The notes below the pieces were generated by a model. It was not told the DNA's origin and did no database searches. It saw nothing but the letters and a program-made list of their open reading frames with translations. From NCBI RefSeq assembly GCF_000372465.1, contig NZ_AQUZ01000004.1, forward strand, positions 125,202 through 189,201: a stretch of DNA of 64,000 nt, in the 5' to 3' direction. The position numbers and the translations under genes are program-made. This document shows, in pieces, positions 32,600 to 39,214 of this stretch (position 1 is the stretch's first letter; the number at the start of each line of letters is the position of its first letter). Source of the stretch: Kribbella catacumbae DSM 19601. Lineage in GTDB: Bacteria > Actinomycetota > Actinomycetes > Propionibacteriales > Kribbellaceae.

Positions 32600-33792
32600 G
32601 CGGCTACCTCCGGGGTCTCCGTCGGCTCAGGGGCGGCCTCAGGCAGTGGAGGCAGGTTGCGGATCGCCCGGGCCTCGTTCACCGTCAGCAGCCCACCCGC
32701 GACCTGCTCCAGCAGGAGGCGGATCTCGTCCTCGGGGTTGGCGCGCTCCAGGCCGGCGAAGTCGAACTCGGCGAACTGGTTCTTGGGCAGCAGGCGGGAT
32801 AGCCGCTGCTCGAAGCGCTGACCCCAGGGGGAGAGCACGGTGCGGGCCAGGCCCCGCTGCTGCGAGTCGATCCCGGTACCCCAGGAGGTCTGTTTCTCCG
32901 TCTGCATCAGCTCGAACGGAGGGATCCCGTACCAGCGGGCGACCTCCTCGATGGAGAACTGCCGGGACTCCAGGAACTGGGCATCCGCGTTGCTGGTGGA
33001 CCACTGGGTGAACTTCAGCTTGCGGTTGACGACGGCGATGTCACCGGCGTTGTCAACTCCGGAGACCTTGGCCTTCAGGCCCTCCTTGATCGTCTTCGCC
33101 TCATCCTCGGTGACGTCCTCCTCGGGCGTCACCAGACCGGAGACCATCGCGCCGTTGCCGAACATCCGGGCCGCGGCCCGGTCGCCGGCGATCGCGGTAC
33201 CGAGACTGTGGCGGGCGACCGTGATCGGCGAGAGACCCTTCAGCCCGTCCAGCGACAGGGCCATGATCTGCGTCATCTCGGCCTGCGTGAACGTCCGGAC
33301 CCCGTCATCCAGGGTGGCCTTGAAGACTTTCCGGCCGGTCGGCTTACCGTCGACCTTCTCCCACTCCGGGGCGACGCCGAGCGGGTGCAGCGGCACCAGG
33401 CCGACCAGCGCGCCGGCCTGGTTCCAGACGTGTGCCAGGTAGGCGTTGCCGTGGATGACCAAGTGAGCGAGCACGGTTTCCACCCACTCGAACGCGGTAG
33501 GGCCATCCGGGCCGCCGGGGTTATCCAGGAATGACGGCACCTGCTCCCGGAGCCCGGCCTTGTCGCGCAGGGTCTTCAACGGGACCGAGGCAATGGTGCC
33601 CGAGATCAGCGACACCGAGCGCCAGACAGCCGACAGGCCGAGCGCGGTGGTCTCGTTCACAGGTACGCCGGCCAGGTTCTGCGGGCCGACGCTGAAGAAG
33701 GCGGCCATCGCCGGGTCACTGATCGACCACGACGACCGCTCCTCCACCGGACGGGACCAGGGCCACCTCACGACTTCGAGTGTAACCCTCAT
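32596..33792 (-). CDS. Portal protein (HK97 family)
   Basis: 398 residues. VNETTALGLSAVWRSVSLIS, VLAHLVIHGNAYLAHVWNQA, GLVPLHPLGVAPEWEK and FGNGAMVSGLVTPEEDVTED are the usual HK97 portal landmarks. VARWYGIPPFELMQTEKQTS and the C-terminal FAGLERANPEDEIRLLLEQV also fit. It forms the dodecameric DNA gate of the capsid. It starts 15 bp after the terminase stop. Confidence 0.92.
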   Translation of the reverse strand: MRVTLEVVRWPWSRPVEERSSWSISDPAMAAFFSVGPQNLAGVPVNETTALGLSAVWRSVSLISGTIASVPLKTLRDKAGLREQVPSFLDNPGGPDGPTAFEWVETVLAHLVIHGNAYLAHVWNQAGALVGLVPLHPLGVAPEWEKVDGKPTGRKVFKATLDDGVRTFTQAEMTQIMALSLDGLKGLSPITVARHSLGTAIAGDRAAARMFGNGAMVSGLVTPEEDVTEDEAKTIKEGLKAKVSGVDNAGDIAVVNRKLKFTQWSTSNADAQFLESRQFSIEEVARWYGIPPFELMQTEKQTSWGTGIDSQQRGLARTVLSPWGQRFEQRLSRLLPKNQFAEFDFAGLERANPEDEIRLLLEQVAGGLLTVNEARAIRNLPPLPEAAPEPTETPEVAA

Positions 33793-33807
33793 TTACGACT
33801 TGAGGGT

Positions 33808-35553
33808 TTACAACACGACCAGCGCCGCCCGTTGGCGCTGGCGGCAGTCCGTGGCCGCCCACACCGCAGCCTTGACCGCATCAGCCGCGCCCTTGGACAC
33901 CACCCGTGGACCGTCCGGTCCGGGCATCGTGCGCACCGCCAGCACCTGGCCCGTGAGGTGCTCCCCGCCGTCATGGCGGAACGCGTCCTCCGCCGCCAGC
34001 CGCTGAAGCTCCTGCACGGCCGCGCCTGCACGCCCCTGCCCCTTACGCGCCCGCACACCCTTCAGCGCCGGGTCCTCCAGCAGGGATGCGCCCACCGTCG
34101 CCGTACGGGTGAACCCCACCCGCTTCAACGCGGCAGGCACCTCGGCCAGGTCCGGCAGGTCCTCGACCGAGATCACGGCCCGACCGGCGGCGTTCCATGC
34201 GAACGCCACCGAGACCCCGTCGCCGAACCAGGACTCCACCGCAGCAGCGACTGGCGGCCCCTCGGGTCGCTCGGCGGTGAGATCGGCCCACTCGTCGGCC
34301 GAGATGACCGGATCGCCGCGGTCGACCTTCGCCTCGGTCAGCCGCCACATGTTCAGGTACTGGGCATTGAAGCCCTCCATCGGGTCCGGGTCGTCAGCTT
34401 GCGGATCCGCCTCCCCTGCAAGGGCCTTCGCGTACTTGTCCGCGATCATCCGGCGGCGGTCCTCGCTCCAGTGCGGGCTAGCAGCGCGCCACACCTCGGG
34501 ATCACCAGGGTCGGCACCCGCCGGCGCCGCCCACAGCAGCAACAGCGCCTCCGACGCCTCCATCGTCAGCGCCGCCTGCAACTGGCCCTTCATCAGCGAC
34601 GTAGCGCGCCGGTGCGCCGTACTGGTCAGGTGGATCTGCGGAGACGATCGCTCCAAGGTCGCGGGCTCCAGGCCCTCCGAGATCGTGTCGGCCTTCACGT
34701 TCCAGCACTCGTCCGCGATCCCCAGGCACACGTCGTACCCGTAGACGGCGAGCTGCGCCCGTACGAGCCACCGATCGCCGTCCGGGGTCTCTAGTGCCTC
34801 CTTGCCGTTCGCACGGGACACGTGCCAGCCGGCGACCTCCTCAGCCCACCGCCACGCCCCGCGCTGGATCTCCCGGCAGATCGCGACGTCGCTGCCGGTG
34901 TGGATGACCGTCTGCACCTCGCCGAACAGATCCGTATGCGCCATCCGCCACAGAGCCACCCCACGCACCCGCACGGACTTCCCAGCACGCCGCGGTGCCG
35001 ACTCCACCACCAGCCGGTGGCACAGGGAGCCGTCCTCGCGGTGCTCCAGCTGGCGGACGATCGCCAACCGCTGCCACCAGCGCAGGGTCTTGCGCTCGAC
35101 GTTCTCGATCCAGTCGATCGCGTCCGCGCCGTACGAGCCGACCGCGTCCTCCGGTACCGGAGACATCGCCAGCGGAACCGCCGCGTCGTCGGGTACATCG
35201 AGGTACGGCGCCAGCCACTCATGGGTCAGACGGTCCGGATCCCAGGAGAGCTCGGGACGGACCACCAGGTCCGGGGAGAGAGAAAAGACAGGTACAAGGG
35301 GTGTCCTGGCCCCCAGGCTGTGAACTTTCTGCGGATCCCCCAAGTGCAGATTGCAGTCGCGGCACGCTGCCTGCAGTTGGTCTGGTGGAACGATGATGCC
35401 GTTGGTCGTGCCGTGGATGTGGTGCACGTGGGTGGCGGTGCCTGTGCATACGTCCGGGATCTGCAGCTGGCATTTGTACTGGTCGCGCAGGAGCACCACG
35501 GCTCGCAGCTTGCGCCACTGCCGGGTGCTCCCGCCCTGCCAGCCTTGGCTCAC
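33808..35553 (-). CDS. HNH endonuclease fused to large terminase
   Basis: 581 residues from a GTG. Residues 15-75 form an HNH/zinc-finger nuclease: Cys28 and Cys36, HVHHI with His44/His45, then CRDCN (Cys64, Cys67, Asn68). After a linker the large terminase begins: ATPase P-loop APRRAGKS at 186-193, an Asp-Glu pair in LGIADECW (281-282), STAHRR coupling region, and a C-terminal nuclease-like part (AFAWNAAGRAVISVED). In most HK97-type phages the HNH protein and the terminase are separate genes; here they are one. No small terminase gene is visible, so the N-terminal domain may replace part of its role. Confidence 0.85.
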   Translation of the reverse strand: MSQGWQGGSTRQWRKLRAVVLLRDQYKCQLQIPDVCTGTATHVHHIHGTTNGIIVPPDQLQAACRDCNLHLGDPQKVHSLGARTPLVPVFSLSPDLVVRPELSWDPDRLTHEWLAPYLDVPDDAAVPLAMSPVPEDAVGSYGADAIDWIENVERKTLRWWQRLAIVRQLEHREDGSLCHRLVVESAPRRAGKSVRVRGVALWRMAHTDLFGEVQTVIHTGSDVAICREIQRGAWRWAEEVAGWHVSRANGKEALETPDGDRWLVRAQLAVYGYDVCLGIADECWNVKADTISEGLEPATLERSSPQIHLTSTAHRRATSLMKGQLQAALTMEASEALLLLWAAPAGADPGDPEVWRAASPHWSEDRRRMIADKYAKALAGEADPQADDPDPMEGFNAQYLNMWRLTEAKVDRGDPVISADEWADLTAERPEGPPVAAAVESWFGDGVSVAFAWNAAGRAVISVEDLPDLAEVPAALKRVGFTRTATVGASLLEDPALKGVRARKGQGRAGAAVQELQRLAAEDAFRHDGGEHLTGQVLAVRTMPGPDGPRVVSKGAADAVKAAVWAATDCRQRQRAALVVL

Positions 35554-35554
35554 G

Positions 35555-35662
35555 TCAGCGGGTCAGGTATTCGATGAGGTAGCACCAGCCACCGAGTAGG
35601 CCCAGCGCCACGGCTGCACCCTCGATCAACTCCCGCGTGGTGGTGAGGATCTTCTTGATCAT
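35555..35662 (-). CDS. Membrane microprotein (35 aa)
   Basis: 35 residues. MIKKILTTTRELIEGAAVAL and then GLLGGWCYLIEYLTR form a single amphipathic-to-hydrophobic helix. GGGAGCAAC lies just upstream of the ATG. Its stop is 1 bp before the terminase GTG, so translation may be coupled. Too short for a family assignment. Confidence 0.5.
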   Translation of the reverse strand: MIKKILTTTRELIEGAAVALGLLGGWCYLIEYLTR

Positions 35663-35710
35663 GACGTTGCTCCCTTGGCGATGATGCGGGACTTGACGTA
35701 GACGGCGTAC

Positions 35711-35965
35711 TCAAGCAATGGGTGTGCCCCAGACAACCGTCTCGGGATGGGTAGCGAAACGGGAACAGGATTCCGAAATCGCTAGCCCCCTGTGCTTGGC
35801 GCAGAGCTTCACTTCGGCCAATGGGTCGAGCGTCTCTCCGGTACAGCGGTTGCCTGAGTCCCCGCAGTAGTGGCACTGGCTTGTGCCGGCTACTCGGGTG
35901 GCGTGCCGCTTGGTTAGTCCGGCGTCTCGTGCGGCGGTGAATTCGGTGCGGTCGTGGTGGCTCAC
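35711..35965 (-). CDS. Small zinc-finger-like phage protein
   Basis: 84 residues from a GTG that overlaps the previous stop (GTGA). SQCHYCGDSGNRCTGET and LCAKHRGLAISESC give paired Cys and Cys/His positions for a zinc site, similar to HNH-like or zinc-ribbon phage proteins. No catalytic His-Asn-His pattern is evident. Function unknown. Confidence 0.55.
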   Translation of the reverse strand: MSHHDRTEFTAARDAGLTKRHATRVAGTSQCHYCGDSGNRCTGETLDPLAEVKLCAKHRGLAISESCSRFATHPETVVWGTPIA

Positions 35966-36099
35966 GACAGGCCCCTTTCGGGTGAGTGAAGGAGGAGTCT
36001 CATGAGACTCTCAATGGGTCTCATGAGACGTGTCTCACGTCTCACACCCATACTCTTTCTGTATGGGTGAGTGACCCTGGCACTGATCCTGAGTCTCAT
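35962..36099 (-). CDS. 45-aa ORF carrying the palindrome array
   Basis: The ATG overlaps the RepA-like stop (ATGA) and the TGA overlaps the next gene's GTG (GTGA), which supports a real coupled gene. The protein is basic (MRLRISARVTHPYRKSMGVR, then RETRLMRPIESLMRLLL). Each AGTCTCATGAGACT palindrome is read here as the repeat (S)LMR. An alternative is that the region is a DNA-level site array and the ORF is incidental. Confidence 0.4.
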   Translation of the reverse strand: MRLRISARVTHPYRKSMGVRRETRLMRPIESLMRLLLHSPERGLS

Positions 36100-36105
36100 G
36101 AGACT
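35996..36105. repeat. AGTCTCATGAGACT palindrome array (candidate origin or operator)
   Basis: Perfect 14-bp palindromes AGTCTCATGAGACT lie at 35996-36009 and 36092-36105. A 12-bp GTCTCATGAGAC copy lies at 36018-36029; its centre is 21 bp (two helical turns) from that of the first. Two further half-sites GTCTCA are at 36032 and 36039. A 9-bp hairpin (CACCCATAC/GTATGGGTG, 36045-36069) sits among them. The array follows directly on the RepA-like helicase gene, where iterons of a replication origin would be plausible; operators for a repressor are the other option. Confidence 0.75.
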
Positions 36106-37115
36106 GGGACCCTGGTCAGGCTGTAGTAGGTGGCTCGGCCAGCCTCTTCCTTCATCACGGCGCCCTGGTCGATCAGGATGCGAACGTGGCGGTAGAAGGT
36201 GGCCTTGGTGGTCAGCTCGGCATCGATCAGCTTGGTCGCTGTGACCTTGTCCGTCTGGAACGTCTCGTACCACCGCTGGGCCGTCTTGGTGGCCGCGGTG
36301 GCACTGCCCGCGGTCTTGCCGTCCGTCAGGGTGAGGACCGCGCTGGGCCCGCAGGGCGTCAGCTTCAGTTCGATGTCCTCGAACTCGTCCACGTCCTTCT
36401 GCTTGGGGTTCTTGACCGTGATGACATCCTCGTCCTTCTCGACGCGGATAACGGTCGTCGCGGCGCCGTCCATGGCCGTCGAGCCGCGCATGTGGTCGCC
36501 GCTACGCCCTTGGTGGTGAACGGTCAGCACACACGCAGCTGTGGCCTGCCGCAGCTTCTCCAGGGCGTCGATGAACTCGCCCATGTCCTTGGCTGCGTTC
36601 TCTTCCATGCCGACCGTGACGCGGGCCTGTGTGTCGAGCACGATCATTGCGGGCTTGAGATCCGCGGCCAGTTCTCGCAGGCCCCGCCACTCGGCCGGCT
36701 TGCCTGCTTGTACGGCCATCGGAAGCCAGATGACTCCGGTCATCTTGCGGCCGTAGCTCTGCTCCCATGCCCGTACGCGGCGTTTCATCCCACTGACGCC
36801 CTCGGCCGCGACGTACAGCACCAGCCCTTGTGTGACACCCCGGTCCTGCCATGCCTCCCCCGTGCCGACGCAGCCTGCGATGTCGAGGGCAACGAACGAC
36901 TTGCCATGTCCGGGCTTGCCCACGATCCACGCGGTCGAGTCGGTGAACAGGGTTGCGGTGATCAGCGGTATGGGCTCGGGGATGGTGTCGAGTCCTACGG
37001 AGTCCACCAGGGCGTTTCGGTAGATCGCCGCGTACGACAAAGTCGTGACGTTGTCCTCGAACTCGTCCTCGGGTGGCTCGTCGGCGAAGTAGGGCTCACC
37101 GGGAGGCGCGCCCAT
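36096..37115 (-). CDS. RepA-like hexameric helicase/ATPase
   Basis: 339 residues from the ATG at 37115 (overlapping the previous stop, TGATG). Walker A GKPGHGKS at 66-73, Walker B MIVLDT at 156-161, and TVHHQGRSGDHMRGSTAMDG at about 200-220 match the RepA/AAA_25 RecA-fold helicases of plasmids and phages. The last 60 residues form a winged helix (ATKLIDAELTTKATFYRHVR). It likely opens the phage origin or loads the host replisome. The palindrome array starts at its stop codon. Confidence 0.83.
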   Translation of the reverse strand: MGAPPGEPYFADEPPEDEFEDNVTTLSYAAIYRNALVDSVGLDTIPEPIPLITATLFTDSTAWIVGKPGHGKSFVALDIAGCVGTGEAWQDRGVTQGLVLYVAAEGVSGMKRRVRAWEQSYGRKMTGVIWLPMAVQAGKPAEWRGLRELAADLKPAMIVLDTQARVTVGMEENAAKDMGEFIDALEKLRQATAACVLTVHHQGRSGDHMRGSTAMDGAATTVIRVEKDEDVITVKNPKQKDVDEFEDIELKLTPCGPSAVLTLTDGKTAGSATAATKTAQRWYETFQTDKVTATKLIDAELTTKATFYRHVRILIDQGAVMKEEAGRATYYSLTRVPVS

Positions 37116-37408
37116 CAGGCCACCTCGAACGCATGCTCCGCGTCCGGGGCGATCCACGGGCTTACGGTGCCTTCGGCAAGCAGCCGGGCATGGTTGCGGC
37201 AGTTCGTCGCGGCGAGCGTCAGCCCGGCATCGCGTACGGCGATCTCCTCGACTGTGGCGCGACCGATGAAGTCTCCGGGCTTGGACCGCGCCGCCTCAAG
37301 GACCTCGGCGCGCTTGACCCAGTAGAGTGACATGGCCTCGGTGATGCACTGCTGGATGGTGCGGATAGCGAACCGGTCGATCTCGTAGTCGAGATCCCGG
37401 CCGCCCAT
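37115..37408 (-). CDS. Phage early protein, unknown
   Basis: 97 residues, helical and charged (RFAIRTIQQCITEAMSLYWV; KRAEVLEAARSKPGDFIGRA). It is coupled at both ends by TGATG overlaps with the genes before and after it. Unrecognised. Position ahead of the RepA-like gene suggests a replication or regulatory helper. Confidence 0.6.
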   Translation of the reverse strand: MGGRDLDYEIDRFAIRTIQQCITEAMSLYWVKRAEVLEAARSKPGDFIGRATVEEIAVRDAGLTLAATNCRNHARLLAEGTVSPWIAPDAEHAFEVA

Positions 37409-37758
37409 CAGGCCGCGCCGTTCTCGCGGGCCTCACGGTTGCGCCGGCGGGCGGCGACGGACTGGCGGGCGAGGTTTGCGAAGTATGCCTTCCGCAAGGA
37501 CTCGGCCCGAACCGGATCTCCGTCGGCTGCGTCCACGAACCGCTGCTCGAACTTGGCCCGCCCGGGCGCAGTCCGGGCGGTGCGGTCCTCGGTCATGCCC
37601 CAGCCGAGATGGGCGAGGGCGCTAGCCTGGAGGCTGATCTCAGCGTCGGTGCGGCCCTTGTGACGGCCTTCACCTTGTGCGCTTGTCAAGCGCTGTGCGA
37701 CAGTGGCGTCAGTGGCCGGGTTTGGTTGGGGGACTGATCCCTGGGCATTCGTGGTCAC
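37408..37758 (-). CDS. Phage early protein, unknown
   Basis: 116 residues from a GTG. A polar N-terminus is followed by DAEISLQASALAHLGWGMTE and a basic helical C-terminus (RKAYFANLARQSVAARRRNR). The C-terminal basic helix could bind nucleic acid. First gene of the leftward operon, so its upstream region (37759 on) should hold the operon's promoter. No family recognised. Confidence 0.55.
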   Translation of the reverse strand: MTTNAQGSVPQPNPATDATVAQRLTSAQGEGRHKGRTDAEISLQASALAHLGWGMTEDRTARTAPGRAKFEQRFVDAADGDPVRAESLRKAYFANLARQSVAARRRNREARENGAA

Positions 37759-38123
37759 AACTACTCCCTTGAGACGGGTGGTAGCGCGACGGGCGACCCT
37801 CCTTGGAGGTAGGACTCCAAGGAACTATGGGTGGCCCGTTTCGCGTTCTGTGTAAGGCCATTCGTACGGCCTTGGAAGCGATCGTGACTGTTCCGAGACC
37901 CGAGGTCAAATAGTGCTATCGACCGCACAGCGCTCTTGTGGTAGATGCCCCTCGATACCTAGAACGCAAGAAGGGGCACTACTAGGCGTGTCCGTAACGT
38001 TCCGTGTCCGACCGGTTCGGATAACCTGACAGCAACCGGTTTCCAGACCCATTCGCCCGTGACCTAATCGTTATAAAGACGCACAGCGCTCGAACATGCT
38101 CTCGATAACCACAAGTGTGTAAC
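37759..38123. other. Gene-free control region of prophage 1
   Basis: 365 bp without a supportable gene. It holds a 9-bp hairpin (TCCTTGGAG/CTCCAAGGA, 37800-37823) and a 12-bp direct repeat CGCACAGCGCTC at 37924 and 38080, 156 bp apart. CCCCTCGATA near 37949 recurs upstream of the integrase near 39010. It is comparatively AT-rich and lies between the integrase gene and the early operon, so promoters and regulator sites are expected. No repressor gene is present. Confidence 0.6.
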
Positions 38124-39005
38124 TCACAGGTCCCCAAGTCCCAGCCGCCGTGATTCCTCGGCGGCCCGGGCGGATGCCGTCGCGGCGACGTAGCGGTCCA
38201 TCATGCTGCGCTGCTTCCACCCCGCGATCGCCATCAGCCCACCCTCGGATCCACCCTTGGCCAGCCACCTCGTGGCCGCCGTGTGCCTGGTCCTGTGCGG
38301 GTGGAACCCGGTCACGCCCGCCTTCGCCGCACGGATGCCGAGTGTCTTGTGCAGGGCGCGGTACCCGAACCCCTCGCCCTGCTGCCCGAGCCACAGCCTC
38401 GGACTGGCGGCGTGCTTGTGGGTACGTCGGCGCCGCAGGTAGCGATCCAGTGCCGCGGCCGTCTTGGCGCCGAAGGCAACAGTGCGCTCCCGTCCGCCCT
38501 TGCCGCGGATCAGCGCGCTGCCGGCCTTGACGTTGACGTCGTCGACGTTCAGCCCGACCACCTCGCCGGCGCGGACGATCGCCTCGTTCATGAACCGGAT
38601 GATCGCCTCGTCCCGGATGCCGGTGAACGTCTTGCGGTCGCAGGTCTTTAGCAACGCGGTGAGCTCGGCCTCGGTGAGCGGCTGGACCACTTTGTCGTCC
38701 ACCTTGGGTGGCTTGACCCCGATCAGCGGGTCGACCGGGATCTCCTGCTCGTCGGCCAGCCACGCGCTGAACCGCCGGACCGCCAACTGTCGGGCGCGGG
38801 CCGTGGACGCCTCGGCGCCGGCGGCGAGCAGCGACCCCACCCAGCTCTGCATGGCGCGCTTGTCGATCTCGTCCGGTAGTCCGTTGGTCTCGCACCACCG
38901 CAGGTACAGGCGTGTACCGAGCAGGTACGACGCGATGGTGTTCTTGCTCTTCCGCTCGGCCCTGAGCGCGATCTCCCACGAATCCACCAGGCCGGACACG
39001 CCCAT
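38124..39005 (-). CDS. int: Tyrosine integrase of prophage 1
   Basis: 293 residues. Residues 1-90 are the SAM-like N-terminal domain (NTIASYLLGTRLYLRWCETN). The catalytic domain has Arg145 (NEAIVRAGEVVGL), HPHRTRH with His237 and Arg240, Trp263 in IAGWKQRS in place of the second His, and Tyr272 (MMDRYV). The enzyme recombines the 10-bp core shared by 21691 and 39130. The gene is next to attR and reads away from it. Confidence 0.92.
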   Translation of the reverse strand: MGVSGLVDSWEIALRAERKSKNTIASYLLGTRLYLRWCETNGLPDEIDKRAMQSWVGSLLAAGAEASTARARQLAVRRFSAWLADEQEIPVDPLIGVKPPKVDDKVVQPLTEAELTALLKTCDRKTFTGIRDEAIIRFMNEAIVRAGEVVGLNVDDVNVKAGSALIRGKGGRERTVAFGAKTAAALDRYLRRRRTHKHAASPRLWLGQQGEGFGYRALHKTLGIRAAKAGVTGFHPHRTRHTAATRWLAKGGSEGGLMAIAGWKQRSMMDRYVAATASARAAEESRRLGLGDL

Positions 39006-39129
39006 GTTTTCCCCTCGATATCTGTACTCGGAGCGTTATGCAGTGCTACCGTACCCGAGTAGTGCACCGAGAAGTAGTGTCTGACCTGCGGAAACACTGG
39101 TTCCCGCTCTGATATGAGAGTGCAGATAG

Positions 39130-39139
39130 CAGGTAGCTA
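39130..39139. other. attR of prophage 1 (core CAGGTAGCTA)
   Basis: Same 10-bp core as at 21691. The chromosomal sequence to its right (39140-39146) encodes, on the minus strand, GTG CGA and the first base of GTA, the lost natural start of xth. It lies 125 bp beyond the integrase start, a usual place for an att site. Confidence 0.72.
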
Positions 39140-39214
39140 CTCGCACCTGGCCTACGTTAGCTCTCGTCCGGCTCGACTGACCGAAATGTCCCTCCGGTCT
39201 GACAGGATCGTTCT

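Larger units (their letters stand above)
21691..39139. mobile_element. Prophage 1, compact HK97-type siphophage (~17.4 kb)
   Basis: Bounded by the 10-bp repeat CAGGTAGCTA at 21691 and 39130. From right to left it holds a tyrosine integrase, a noncoding segment, two unknown early genes, a RepA-like helicase, two very small genes, an HNH-terminase, portal, protease, major capsid, connectors, tail genes, tape measure, minor tail, glycine-rich fibre, membrane protein and endolysin. All these genes are on the minus strand. Four small genes on the plus strand occupy the left end. All major capsid and tail functions are present in an unusually small genome. I see no immunity repressor and no separate small terminase gene. 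Confidence 0.9.

Noticed and set aside
37709..37909. 66-codon minus-strand frame in the prophage 1 control region
   Set aside because: Composition is random-like, no ribosome-binding site, and it contains the 9-bp hairpin.
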